DNA from: CAWEFA01 sp963851385
GTDB taxonomy: Bacteria > Bacteroidota > Bacteroidia > Bacteroidales > DTGW01
Assembly: GCA_963851385.1 (NCBI GenBank)
Contig: CAWKPE010000019.1
Coordinates: 1-64,000, forward strand
Direction of reading: 5' to 3'
Length of the DNA: 64,000 nucleotides
The position numbers and the translations under genes are program-made. The notes under the pieces were generated by a model. The model ran no database searches. It saw only the letters and a list, made by a program, of their open reading frames with translations, and had not been told where the DNA came from. Positions 1 through 9,612 of this stretch are shown here, in pieces. Each line of letters begins with the position of its first letter. Position 1 is the stretch's first letter.

Positions 1-3000
1 CCTACCATATCTTGTCCTGCTAACATAAACCATACTGCTGATGCCGGCTTATGCAGCTACTCTGTGGCTGTCGGTACTCCGGTAACGGCTGACAACTGCG
101 GCGTGGCTTCTGTTGTTGGAACACGCAGCGATGCCTTGTTGCTCTCTGATCCTTACCCCGTCGGGCTGACCACTATCCACTGGGTGGTTACTGACATTCA
201 TGGTAACTCCAACAGCTGTGACCAGACGGTTACTGTGACTGATAATGAAATCCCTACCATATCTTGTCCTGCTAACATAAACCATACTGCTGATGCCGGC
301 TTATGCAGCTACTCTGTGGCTGTCGGTACTCCGGTAACGGCTGACAACTGCGGCGTGGCTTCTGTTGTTGGAACACGCAGCGATGCCTTGTTGCTCTCTG
401 ATCCTTACCCCGTCGGGCTGACCACTATCCACTGGGTGGTTACTGACATTCATGGTAACTCCAACAGCTGTGACCAGACGGTTACCGTGACTGATAATGA
501 AATCCCTACCATATCTTGTCCTGCTAACATAAACCATACTGCTGATGCCGGCTTATGCAGCTACTCTGTGGCTGTCGGTACTCCGGTAACGGCTGACAAC
601 TGCGGCGTGGCTTCTGTTGTTGGAACACGCAGCGATGCCTTGTTGCTCTCTGATCCTTACCCCGTCGGGCTGACCACTATCCACTGGGTGGTTACTGACA
701 TTCATGGTAACTCCAACAGCTGTGACCAGACGGTTACTGTGACTGATAATGAAATCCCTACCATATCTTGTCCTGCTAACATAAACCATACTGCTGATGC
801 CGGCTTATGCAGCTACTCTGTGGCTGTCGGTACTCCGGTAACGGCTGACAACTGCGGCGTGGCTTCTGTTGTTGGAACACGCAGCGATGCCTTGTTGCTC
901 TCTGATCCTTACCCCGTCGGGCTAACCACTATCCACTGGGTGGTTACTGACATTCATGGTAACTCCAACAGTTGTGACCAGACGGTTACCGTGACTGATA
1001 ATGAAATCCCTACCATATCTTGTCCTGCTAACATAAACCATACTGCTGATGCCGGCTTATGCAGCTACTCTGTGGCTGTCGGTACTCCGGTAACGGCTGA
1101 CAACTGCGGCGTGGCTTCTGTTGTTGGAACACGCAGCGATGCCTTGTTGCTCTCTGATCCTTACCCCGTCGGGCTGACCACTATCCACTGGGTGGTTACT
1201 GACATTCATGGTAACTCCAACAGCTGTGACCAGACGGTTACTGTGACTGATAATGAAATCCCTACCATATCTTGTCCTGCTAACATAAACCATACTGCTG
1301 ATGCCGGCTTATGCAGCTACTCTGTGGCTGTCGGTACTCCGGTAACGGCTGACAACTGCGGCGTGGCTTCTGTTGTTGGAACACGCAGCGATGCCTTGTT
1401 GCTCTCTGATCCTTACCCCGTCGGGCTGACCACTATCCACTGGGTGGTTACTGACATTCATGGTAACTCCAACAGCTGTGACCAGACGGTTACCGTGACT
1501 GATAATGAAATCCCTACCATATCTTGTCCTGCTAACATAAACCATACTGCTGATGCCGGCTTATGCAGCTACTCTGTGGCTGTCGGTACTCCGGTAACGG
1601 CTGACAACTGCGGCGTGGCTTCTGTTGTTGGAACACGCAGCGATGCCTTGTTGCTCTCTGATCCTTACCCCGTCGGGCTGACCACTATCCACTGGGTGGT
1701 TACTGACATTCATGGTAACTCCAACAGCTGTGACCAGACGGTTACCGTGACTGATAATGAAATCCCTACCATATCTTGTCCTGCTAACATAAACCATACT
1801 GCTGATGCCGGCTTATGCAGCTACTCTGTGGCTGCCGGTACTCCGGTAACGGCTGACAACTGCGGCGTGGCTTCTGTTGTTGGAACACGCAGCGATGCCT
1901 TGTTGCTCTCTGATCCTTACCCCGTCGGGCTGACCACTATCCACTGGGTGGTTACTGACATTCATGGTAACTCCAACAGCTGTGACCAGACGGTTACTGT
2001 GACTGATAATGAAATCCCTACCATATCTTGTCCTGCTAACATAAACCATACTGCTGATGCCGGCTTATGCAGCTACTCTGTGGCTGTCGGTACTCCGGTA
2101 ACGGCTGACAACTGCGGCGTGGCTTCTGTTGTTGGAACACGCAGCGATGCCTTGTTGCTCTCTGATCCTTACCCCGTCGGGCTGACCACTATCCACTGGG
2201 TGGTTACTGACATTCATGGTAACTCCAACAGTTGTGACCAGACGGTTACCGTGACTGATAATGAAATCCCTACCATATCTTGTCCTGCTAACATAAACCA
2301 TACTGCTGATGCCGGCTTATGCAGCTACTCTGTGGCTGTCGGTACTCCGGTAACGGCTGACAACTGCGGCGTGGCTTCTGTTGTTGGAACACGCAGCGAT
2401 GCCTTGTTGCTCTCTGATCCTTACCCCGTCGGGCTGACCACTATCCACTGGGTGGTTACTGACATTCATGGTAACTCCAACAGCTGTGACCAGACGGTTA
2501 CTGTGACTGATAATGAAATCCCTACCATATCTTGTCCTGCTAACATAAACCATACTGCTGATGCCGGCTTATGCAGCTACTCTGTGGCTGTCGGTACTCC
2601 GGTAACGGCTGACAACTGCGGCGTGGCTTCTGTTGTTGGAACACGCAGCGATGCCTTGTTGCTCTCTGATCCTTACCCCGTCGGGCTGACCACTATCCAC
2701 TGGGTGGTTACTGACATTCATGGTAACTCCAACAGCTGTGACCAGACGGTTACCGTGACTGATAATGAAATCCCTACCATATCTTGTCCTGCTAACATAA
2801 ACCATACTGCTGATGCCGGCTTATGCAGCTACTCTGTGGCTGCCGGTACTCCGGTAACGGCTGACAACTGCGGCGTGGCTTCTGTTGTTGGAACACGCAG
2901 CGATGCCTTGTTGCTCTCTGATCCTTACCCCGTCGGGCTGACCACTATCCACTGGGTGGTTACTGACATTCATGGTAACTCCAACAGCTGTGACCAGACG

Positions 3001-3528
3001 GTTACTGTGACTGATAATGAAATCCCTACCATATCTTGTCCTGCTAACATAAACCATACTGCTGATGCCGGCTTATGCAGCTACTCTGTGGCTGTCGGTA
3101 CTCCGGTAACGGCTGACAACTGCGGCGTGGCTTCTGTTGTTGGAACACGCAGCGATGCCTTGTTGCTCTCTGATCCTTACCCCGTCGGGCTGACCACTAT
3201 CCACTGGGTGGTTACTGACATTCATGGTAACTCCAACAGTTGTGACCAGACGGTTACCGTGACTGATAATGAAATCCCTACCATATCTTGTCCTGCTAAC
3301 ATAAACCATACTGCTGATGCCGGCTTATGCAGCTACTCTGTGGCTGTCGGTACTCCGGTAACGGCTGACAACTGCGGCGTGGCTTCTGTTGTTGGAACAC
3401 GCAGCGATGCCTTGTTGCTCTCTGATCCTTACCCCGTCGGGCTGACCACTATCCACTGGGTGGTTACTGACATTCATGGTAACTCCAACAGCTGTGACCA
3501 GACGGTTACCGTGACTGATGATGAAGCG
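1..3528 (+). repeat. Tandem array of 14 near-identical 252-bp HYR-coding units
   Basis: Units begin with cctaccatatcttgtcctgc at 1, 253, 505 and every 252 bp to 3277. Only a few sites vary. GTC/GCC (V/A) is GCC in units 8 and 12. gggctg/gggcta is cta only in unit 4. agctgt/agttgt is tt in units 4, 9 and 13. gttactgtg/gttaccgtg is T in units 1, 3, 5, 8, 10, 12 and C in the rest. Units 8-9 and 12-13 are identical pairs four units apart, which shows duplication in blocks of several units. The array continues upstream of the window. A repeat this uniform is prone to copy-number change and to assembly collapse. Confidence 0.97.
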
Positions 3529-6500
3529 CCAATTGCTATTTGTAAGAATATATCTATTGACCTTGATTTCATCACTGGAGAAAAAACAATAACAGTCTCA
3601 GATATTAATAATGGTAGTTTTGATAATTGCAGCATTGATACAATGTATCTAAGCAAATACAAATTTGACTGTTCTGATATCGGCGTAAACCAAGATACAT
3701 TATGGGTAGTTGATGCAAGTAGCAATATATCATATTGTATTTCAAATATCACTGTCCAATATTCAATTCCTCCGACTTCTTCCGCTACACCATCAAAAGA
3801 TACTATATGCAATAAAACCAACACTGACTTCCTGCTTCATGGAAATGTAGCTGCCACTTCATTTACATGGACGGTTTACGGTGAGACTGATGTAATTGGC
3901 TATAGCAACAGTACTGGTCCAGTTGCGAATGATTATCACCTTATTCAGCATTTAACTAATTCCAGTGATACAGCTAAAAAGGTTACTTATATTATAACAC
4001 CTATAATATATAGCAAATGCAATTTACCTAATGATACCGTTGACGTTTGGGTTGAACCAACGGCTAAGGTATTTCCTTCTCCCAAGCAGGATACTATTTG
4101 CAATTCCGATGCAATCAGTATAACTCTCAACAGTTCAACTATGCCAACTCGTGCTGTGAAGTTTCGTTATAGTACTATTATTCCTTCAGGAGTAATCGTT
4201 AACCCTGCTTCTGAAACAAATCTGGATAATTATACAATACTTAGCAATTCCATTACCAATAATACTGATTCGGCCAAACTTATAAGATTTGTCATAACTC
4301 CTTATACCCGTGAAGCCGGTTCGAATGCTGAAAAGTGCACTGGTACTAATGATACTGCCTATATTTGGATTGAACCCACTGTTACAATGTCTTCAAAAGA
4401 CGATACAATTTGCAATGGAAGTTCAACAAACATTATGCCTGTGAGTTTGAATTTAACCACCAATGGCATAAAATATACCTGGACGGTGTCTGACTTATCT
4501 GGCAAGATTAGTGGTTATTCGGATAATGCTATCGGCTTTGCAAAGGGTACTCCTATTATCCAGGCACTTACAAATACTGATAGTTTAGCCCACATAGTCA
4601 CTTACAAGATTACTCCTTACGCTACAAGAGGTGATGGTTCGCTGCATTGTGCCGGTACACCTTTCGATATAACTGTAACTGTATTACCAACACTTATTAC
4701 TACTCTTTATGCAAAGCAATATATCGGAGGATGGAATGTAAGTTGTAATGGAAGCATTAATGGAAATATCAATACATATGTAGTGGGAGGTCTTATTGCA
4801 TTAGGACAGCCGGTTAACAATTGCACGTTTAAATGGAACTATAAAAACAAAATAACAAGAAATCTTTCCGGTGTGCCTGCAGGAAATTATACAGTTAATG
4901 TAACAGACAAACTAAAGTGTACAACTTCTCAAAGCATAACTTTGACCCAACCTGATTCATTGCTTATACATTTAGACACTATTCAATCTCTTAAATGTGC
5001 AGCCGCAACAAAAGCTATTCTCAGAGCTGTTGTAACTGGTGGTACCAGAAATTATGATTTCACATGGACTTATGGTATTCCTCCTGAACGTATTGTAATA
5101 GACTCAATAATTACTAATTGTACTGAAGGTTATTATAATTTCCTGGTTAAGGATACAAATAATTGTACAAATTATAAGGATGGTGCCCTTAACGGGGATC
5201 CCATATATATAAATAATTTGGGTGCTTCACAATATGGAAATTATGGCGTTAGTTGTCGCGGAGCCAGAGACGGATTCTTCAGCCCTGATCTCCCGATAGT
5301 ACCTCCTGACTTGAGATTCAAATGGTATCTTAATTATTCATCTGATTCCTTGATATTATTACAAGATAGCATTAATTATGGATATATTGGCAATTTGCCT
5401 TCAGGGTATTACACATTAAAAGTATCATACACCACAGGAGATTGTAATCCTAATCCGTTTTCTGAATATTTGTTGGAACCCCCGGATTTTAAGGTAAATT
5501 CTGTAGTTAAATCACGTTATGCCGGAAAATTCAATTTGACCTGTGATACTAGCAAAGATGGAAGCATTACATTAATTACTTCAGGTGGTCATGGATCATA
5601 TAAATATATTTGGACAAACCCTGACACAATAATTTCCAGATCGAAAGCACCGAACATAGATAGTTTAACTGTTGATACGTTATCAGTAAATAACCTCGAA
5701 GCAGGATTTCATCGTTTTATTGTTTCTGATACAACGTATTTAATAAATGAAGATGGTAGTGAAGAAGGTTATTATTGTAATCTCATAGATACCTTTATTC
5801 TTACGAAACCAAAACCGTTGGTGCTTACAGATACAATTTTATCAAATTACAATGGTTTTAATGTTTCATGCTATGGTTCGTCTGATGGTTCAATAAATGT
5901 GGATACTTTTATAAAAGGAGGTATTCGACCTTACAAGTATGATTGGCATAGAGATACATCCGACATGCATATAAATGCCAGCATTATTAGTGATTTAAAT
6001 AAAGGCAATTATAAATTAACTGTAAACTATGGTATTGGATGCAGTTCTTCGTGGAATATTCCGATTGATCAGCCTGGACAAATAAACATCAATCCGGTAT
6101 TAAAAGATTATAATGGTAAAAATATCTCGTGTTTCGGCAAATCTGATGGTGAAGTAGTAAATCTTGATGTTGCTACTGGAGGTACAGGTTCATTTACTTA
6201 TACCTGGTACTTAACAAGCGATACTACGAAACCTTTATATTTTGTTCCAAATCCTAATACATTAAAAGGCACAAATTATACTTTAAAAGTAAAAGATAGC
6301 AACAATTGTATAGCCAAAAAAGAAGTTAGTTTAACAAGCCCGGGAAAATTAACAGGAATAGTAAAAACAACTAATTTAACCTGTAGCAAAGCAAATAATG
6401 GAATTGTCGAATTGGATACAATTATTGGCGGAATTAAACCATATACATTCGTGTGGTCAAATGGCAATTATAATTCTACAATAAATAATTTGCCAATAGG

Positions 6501-7575
6501 AACATATTCTGTGTATATTACTGATACTAATAAATGTAAAGATACAGTCACAGTTGTTGTTAAAGCTCCAGGTGAACTTACCGTAAAACTTATACCTGAT
6601 TCAGCTTATAATGGAAGAGTAATCAGATGTCATAATGAACATAATGCAACTATCCTGGCACATGTCACCGGCGGGACTAAGCCATATTTTTATGATTGGA
6701 CTCCGACCTATTTGAACGACTCATTAAATACTGGTAAATCTGCCGGTTATTATAGGGTAATTGTAACTGACATTTCAAATTGTGAAGGTCGTGATTCAAT
6801 TGTCATAGGTCAACCTGATTCTTTAATTGTTCATATTAATTCCGATTCTGTCAGATGCTTTGGTAATAGCGATGGAAAGGCAACTGCAATTGTTAGTGGC
6901 GGGACAAGACCATATTCATATCTTTGGAGTGACAAACAAATAGATAGTGCAGCTATTAACCTGATAACAGGCAATTATTCAGTAGAAATTCGTGATACAA
7001 ATCAATGTACTGTTTCTGCTTCAACAAAAATAGCACAACCTGAAAAGTTGAAAGAAACTTTAAGAGACGTAAAACAGCCCTATTGCCCAGATACAAATGA
7101 TGGTGCAATTAGTATAGATTTAACAGGTGGTATTAAACCATATCAATTTACATGGTCAAATGGTAAATCAAGTCAAACTTTAACCAAACTACATGAAGGA
7201 GAATATGTGCTTTCAATTTTAGATTCTAACAATTGTCCGTTAGTAGATACCTTTGTCCTTAAGCCAGATCCCAAAAATGCTTGCCTTAGTATACCAAAAG
7301 CTTTCATTCCGGGCAGCAATGATTTGAATAAAACTTGGAATATCAGAGTTGGCGATCCAAACAATAGAACACCAATAGTTGTGGATTATCCAAATGCAAT
7401 TATTGAAGTATATAACCGTTGGGGTGAAATTGTTTATATTTCAAATAAAGGATATACTATAGAATGGGACGGAACATATAAAGGAAAAACTTTGCCTATG
7501 GATTCATATTATTATGCCATTGATTTAAAAAATGGATCCGAAAAAATAATTGGTATTGTTTCAATTATCAGGTAA
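1..7575 (+). CDS. Giant SprB-like HYR/PKD adhesin with type B T9SS sorting domain (5' partial)
   Basis: The frame is open from base 1, so the gene starts before the window; 2,524 residues are visible. Order of parts: 14 HYR (hyalin-type) repeats of 84 residues (to about residue 1,175); three PKD-like segments carrying the TICN motif (about 1,250-1,560); about nine SprB-type repeats with the pattern CxGxxDGxI...GGxxPYxYxW (about 1,570-2,420); and a gliding-motility-associated (CHU_C, type B) C-terminal domain with VYNRWGEIVY and a WDGTYKGK segment. The family is a secreted, surface-anchored adhesin exported by T9SS. The next gene is a PorP/SprF protein, the usual partner of type B cargo. A role in gliding or attachment is inference. 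The HYR block is about 52% GC by count of one unit, far above the rest of the gene. Confidence 0.93.
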   Translation, partial: PTISCPANINHTADAGLCSYSVAVGTPVTADNCGVASVVGTRSDALLLSDPYPVGLTTIHWVVTDIHGNSNSCDQTVTVTDNEIPTISCPANINHTADAGLCSYSVAVGTPVTADNCGVASVVGTRSDALLLSDPYPVGLTTIHWVVTDIHGNSNSCDQTVTVTDNEIPTISCPANINHTADAGLCSYSVAVGTPVTADNCGVASVVGTRSDALLLSDPYPVGLTTIHWVVTDIHGNSNSCDQTVTVTDNEIPTISCPANINHTADAGLCSYSVAVGTPVTADNCGVASVVGTRSDALLLSDPYPVGLTTIHWVVTDIHGNSNSCDQTVTVTDNEIPTISCPANINHTADAGLCSYSVAVGTPVTADNCGVASVVGTRSDALLLSDPYPVGLTTIHWVVTDIHGNSNSCDQTVTVTDNEIPTISCPANINHTADAGLCSYSVAVGTPVTADNCGVASVVGTRSDALLLSDPYPVGLTTIHWVVTDIHGNSNSCDQTVTVTDNEIPTISCPANINHTADAGLCSYSVAVGTPVTADNCGVASVVGTRSDALLLSDPYPVGLTTIHWVVTDIHGNSNSCDQTVTVTDNEIPTISCPANINHTADAGLCSYSVAAGTPVTADNCGVASVVGTRSDALLLSDPYPVGLTTIHWVVTDIHGNSNSCDQTVTVTDNEIPTISCPANINHTADAGLCSYSVAVGTPVTADNCGVASVVGTRSDALLLSDPYPVGLTTIHWVVTDIHGNSNSCDQTVTVTDNEIPTISCPANINHTADAGLCSYSVAVGTPVTADNCGVASVVGTRSDALLLSDPYPVGLTTIHWVVTDIHGNSNSCDQTVTVTDNEIPTISCPANINHTADAGLCSYSVAVGTPVTADNCGVASVVGTRSDALLLSDPYPVGLTTIHWVVTDIHGNSNSCDQTVTVTDNEIPTISCPANINHTADAGLCSYSVAAGTPVTADNCGVASVVGTRSDALLLSDPYPVGLTTIHWVVTDIHGNSNSCDQTVTVTDNEIPTISCPANINHTADAGLCSYSVAVGTPVTADNCGVASVVGTRSDALLLSDPYPVGLTTIHWVVTDIHGNSNSCDQTVTVTDNEIPTISCPANINHTADAGLCSYSVAVGTPVTADNCGVASVVGTRSDALLLSDPYPVGLTTIHWVVTDIHGNSNSCDQTVTVTDDEAPIAICKNISIDLDFITGEKTITVSDINNGSFDNCSIDTMYLSKYKFDCSDIGVNQDTLWVVDASSNISYCISNITVQYSIPPTSSATPSKDTICNKTNTDFLLHGNVAATSFTWTVYGETDVIGYSNSTGPVANDYHLIQHLTNSSDTAKKVTYIITPIIYSKCNLPNDTVDVWVEPTAKVFPSPKQDTICNSDAISITLNSSTMPTRAVKFRYSTIIPSGVIVNPASETNLDNYTILSNSITNNTDSAKLIRFVITPYTREAGSNAEKCTGTNDTAYIWIEPTVTMSSKDDTICNGSSTNIMPVSLNLTTNGIKYTWTVSDLSGKISGYSDNAIGFAKGTPIIQALTNTDSLAHIVTYKITPYATRGDGSLHCAGTPFDITVTVLPTLITTLYAKQYIGGWNVSCNGSINGNINTYVVGGLIALGQPVNNCTFKWNYKNKITRNLSGVPAGNYTVNVTDKLKCTTSQSITLTQPDSLLIHLDTIQSLKCAAATKAILRAVVTGGTRNYDFTWTYGIPPERIVIDSIITNCTEGYYNFLVKDTNNCTNYKDGALNGDPIYINNLGASQYGNYGVSCRGARDGFFSPDLPIVPPDLRFKWYLNYSSDSLILLQDSINYGYIGNLPSGYYTLKVSYTTGDCNPNPFSEYLLEPPDFKVNSVVKSRYAGKFNLTCDTSKDGSITLITSGGHGSYKYIWTNPDTIISRSKAPNIDSLTVDTLSVNNLEAGFHRFIVSDTTYLINEDGSEEGYYCNLIDTFILTKPKPLVLTDTILSNYNGFNVSCYGSSDGSINVDTFIKGGIRPYKYDWHRDTSDMHINASIISDLNKGNYKLTVNYGIGCSSSWNIPIDQPGQININPVLKDYNGKNISCFGKSDGEVVNLDVATGGTGSFTYTWYLTSDTTKPLYFVPNPNTLKGTNYTLKVKDSNNCIAKKEVSLTSPGKLTGIVKTTNLTCSKANNGIVELDTIIGGIKPYTFVWSNGNYNSTINNLPIGTYSVYITDTNKCKDTVTVVVKAPGELTVKLIPDSAYNGRVIRCHNEHNATILAHVTGGTKPYFYDWTPTYLNDSLNTGKSAGYYRVIVTDISNCEGRDSIVIGQPDSLIVHINSDSVRCFGNSDGKATAIVSGGTRPYSYLWSDKQIDSAAINLITGNYSVEIRDTNQCTVSASTKIAQPEKLKETLRDVKQPYCPDTNDGAISIDLTGGIKPYQFTWSNGKSSQTLTKLHEGEYVLSILDSNNCPLVDTFVLKPDPKNACLSIPKAFIPGSNDLNKTWNIRVGDPNNRTPIVVDYPNAIIEVYNRWGEIVYISNKGYTIEWDGTYKGKTLPMDSYYYAIDLKNGSEKIIGIVSIIR

Positions 7576-7622
7576 ATTTGAAGGTTTTTTAAATATATAT
7601 AATATAAGAGCCTGATATCGGG

Positions 7623-8600
7623 ATGTTTAAAAAAGCAGCCATAATTCTGATTGGAAATTTATTTACATATACTGTTTTATCTCAACCATTCGCTTTAAAT
7701 AGTCAGTATATGTTGGATGGTTTCATGTTCAACTCTGCAATGGCGGGATATGACGGCTATACAGCTATTGACCTTAGTACCAGGCAACAATGGTTGGGTA
7801 TAAATGATGCTCCCAGTACAACTTCCATTTCATTTCAAACCCGTGTTCTTAAACGAAGTTATATAATAAAAAGCAAGCCTTTAAAACAAAATAAATTTAT
7901 ACCTGCAAGGAGCGGTCGTGTAGGCCTTGGTTTAAATATTTATAGTGATCGTAACGGTGCTTTCAGTAATACGGGTATTACTATGTCATATGCTTATCAC
8001 ATTCCATTTCCAAATGCCCAACTGTCTTTTGGTGTATCAGGAACTATTTCTCAAATCAAAGTTGATTTAAATAGTTCTGATTTTAGAATAACCCCTGCTT
8101 CAGATGAACTTTATCTTATCAGACAACCTTTATACATCCCTGATGCCAATATCGGAGTCTTTTATTCAAGCCGTGAATTATATGCAGGATTTTCAATTGC
8201 TGAGTTATTTCAATCTTCTATTAAAATTAGCAGTAATTCAATTTACAATTACCAGCTACAAAGACATTATTTTATATTAGCAGGCTATCGCCTTAACAAT
8301 CAGGCAAATGTTTCGTACGAACCTACTATTCTAATTAAAATGACCGAACAACTTTTACCACAGATCGATTTCTCTTTTAAAGCATATTTTTATGAAAACT
8401 ATTGGATAGGATTATCATATAGAACCGCAAATACCGCGATATTCTTAATAGGTATCAGGAAAAACAGACTTTATGCCGGTTATGCCTTCGATTATAGTTT
8501 CAATTCTATCCAGCGTTACACATTTGGTACTCATGAACTAAATATTTCACTTAAATTCGGTGATTCTGCTAAAAGGTACAGATGGGTAAATAGATACTAA
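7623..8600 (+). CDS. PorP/SprF family type IX secretion system membrane protein
   Basis: 325 residues with an N-terminal signal (residues 1-20, cleavage likely after LSQP) and the family opening QYMLDGFMFNSAMAGYDGY, a variant of QYxxxxFNPAYAG. The rest alternates like an outer-membrane beta-barrel and ends in an aromatic-rich strand. SprF-type proteins are needed for secretion or surface attachment of SprB-type cargo carrying a type B sorting domain. This gene lies 47 bp downstream of exactly such an adhesin on the same strand, so an adhesin-sprF operon is likely. The paralog family is large in Bacteroidota, so the name sprF itself is not assigned. Confidence 0.9.
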   Translation: MFKKAAIILIGNLFTYTVLSQPFALNSQYMLDGFMFNSAMAGYDGYTAIDLSTRQQWLGINDAPSTTSISFQTRVLKRSYIIKSKPLKQNKFIPARSGRVGLGLNIYSDRNGAFSNTGITMSYAYHIPFPNAQLSFGVSGTISQIKVDLNSSDFRITPASDELYLIRQPLYIPDANIGVFYSSRELYAGFSIAELFQSSIKISSNSIYNYQLQRHYFILAGYRLNNQANVSYEPTILIKMTEQLLPQIDFSFKAYFYENYWIGLSYRTANTAIFLIGIRKNRLYAGYAFDYSFNSIQRYTFGTHELNISLKFGDSAKRYRWVNRY

Positions 8601-8661
8601 AAAAATAAAAGATTTAGAAGTAGTGCATAAAAATAATGGGCCAATATTTGGAGGCCCATCG

Positions 8662-8735
8662 CTCCCCCTCCAGGACTTGAACCTGGGACCCTCTGATTAA
8701 CAGTCAGATGCTCTAACCAACTGAGCTAAGGAGGA
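8662..8735 (-). tRNA. tRNA-Asn (GTT)
   Basis: On the minus strand a full cloverleaf folds: acceptor TCCTCCT pairs with AGGGGGA (one T-G wobble), D-arm TAGCTCAGTTGGTTAGAGC, anticodon arm CTGACTGTTAATCAG with anticodon GTT, and T-arm CCAGGTTCAAGTCCTGG. The discriminator base is G. CCA is not encoded. It stands alone between the PorP/SprF gene and the sigma-factor operon. Confidence 0.97.
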
Positions 8736-8751
8736 ATATTTATTCGCGTTG

Positions 8752-8783
8752 CGAAAATAATAGGATTTGCTAAATTTCACAAA
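8752..8783 (-). promoter_or_regulatory. Bacteroidota-type promoter for tRNA-Asn
   Basis: On the minus strand TTTG (8783-8780) is followed after 20 bases by TATTTTCG (8759-8752). This matches the Bacteroides consensus TTTG-N19/21-TAnnTTTG with one mismatch. The -7 box ends 16 bases before the mature tRNA 5' end at 8735. Confidence 0.5.
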
Positions 8784-9002
8784 GTATTTTAAAAATAATT
8801 TCCTAAATCTTTCCAGTAAACTTTTTGGAATCTTTCTCAATTTAAACTCATAAACAAATATATTATATGATGATATAATTTTTGCGGTTATAGAATAATG
8901 GCATTATTTACTTAAATTGTCTTTATTAATATTATTCATATACAACTTTTTATTCACAAGGATTATTTTTATTATATAATAATTTTAATAAAGTAAATAC
9001 TT

Positions 9003-9566
9003 TTGGCAAATTTTAACGAAATAAGATTTCTAAAAAAGATTCAAAAAGGGAACGAAAAAGCTTTTGAAGAAATTTTCAAAGAATATTATGCCAGCCTTTG
9101 TGTGTATGCAAATAAGTTTACTTTAAACCCCGAAATTTCCAAGGAAATTGTCCAGTCCATTTTTCTAAAACTTTGGGAAAAAAGAACAGACTTAAATATT
9201 CATACATCTTTAAAATCATATCTTTTCAGATGTGTCCACAATAATTCAATTAAATATTTGCATTCAAAAAAATTTGAAGAAGATTATAGGAGGTATAATG
9301 AAGAATTTTTTCTAAACAAAAGAGATTATATACCTGATTTTGATTTGACACAAAGAATAAATAAATCTATTGAAGAACTTCCACCCCAATGTAAAAAGAT
9401 TTTTGTTTTAAGCCGTTTTGATAATTTAAAACATGCTGAGATTGCAGAAATATTGGGAATTTCTGAAAAAACTGTCGAGGTTCAAATTCGCAGAGCCAAC
9501 ATATCATTAAGAAAAAAATTAAATGAATTTATTCCATTAATTATAATTATTTTAGTTTTATTGTAA
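9003..9566 (+). CDS. FecI-type ECF RNA polymerase sigma factor
   Basis: 187 residues. Sigma-70 region 2 lies near residues 15-85 (GNEKAFEEIFKEYYASLC, then FLKLWEKR). Region 4 lies near 110-175, with LPPQCKKIFVLSRFDNLKH followed by the helix-turn-helix EIAEILGISEKTVEVQI. It belongs to the Bacteroidetes ECF family that pairs with FecR. The start used is TTG at 9003; there is no in-frame ATG nearby. The last 10-12 residues are unusually hydrophobic (FIPLIIIILVLL), like a membrane-anchoring tail. A FecR anti-sigma gene follows after 46 bp, so it is probably controlled by that membrane protein. Confidence 0.93.
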   Translation: MANFNEIRFLKKIQKGNEKAFEEIFKEYYASLCVYANKFTLNPEISKEIVQSIFLKLWEKRTDLNIHTSLKSYLFRCVHNNSIKYLHSKKFEEDYRRYNEEFFLNKRDYIPDFDLTQRINKSIEELPPQCKKIFVLSRFDNLKHAEIAEILGISEKTVEVQIRRANISLRKKLNEFIPLIIIILVLL

Positions 9567-9612
9567 GGGACTTCTAATGTTTTATGGTCATAATCATGTA
9601 AGAGATTAATTA

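Noticed and set aside
49..3309. A 78-codon open frame on the minus strand repeated in nearly every HYR unit
   Set aside because: It is the antisense shadow of the repeat; it appears only because the unit repeats exactly, has no start context or homology, and is broken in unit 4 by one base (gggcta).
1..3528. CRISPR or other spacer-repeat array
   Set aside because: The period of 252 bp has no spacers and is fully in frame with the protein, so it is a protein-domain repeat.
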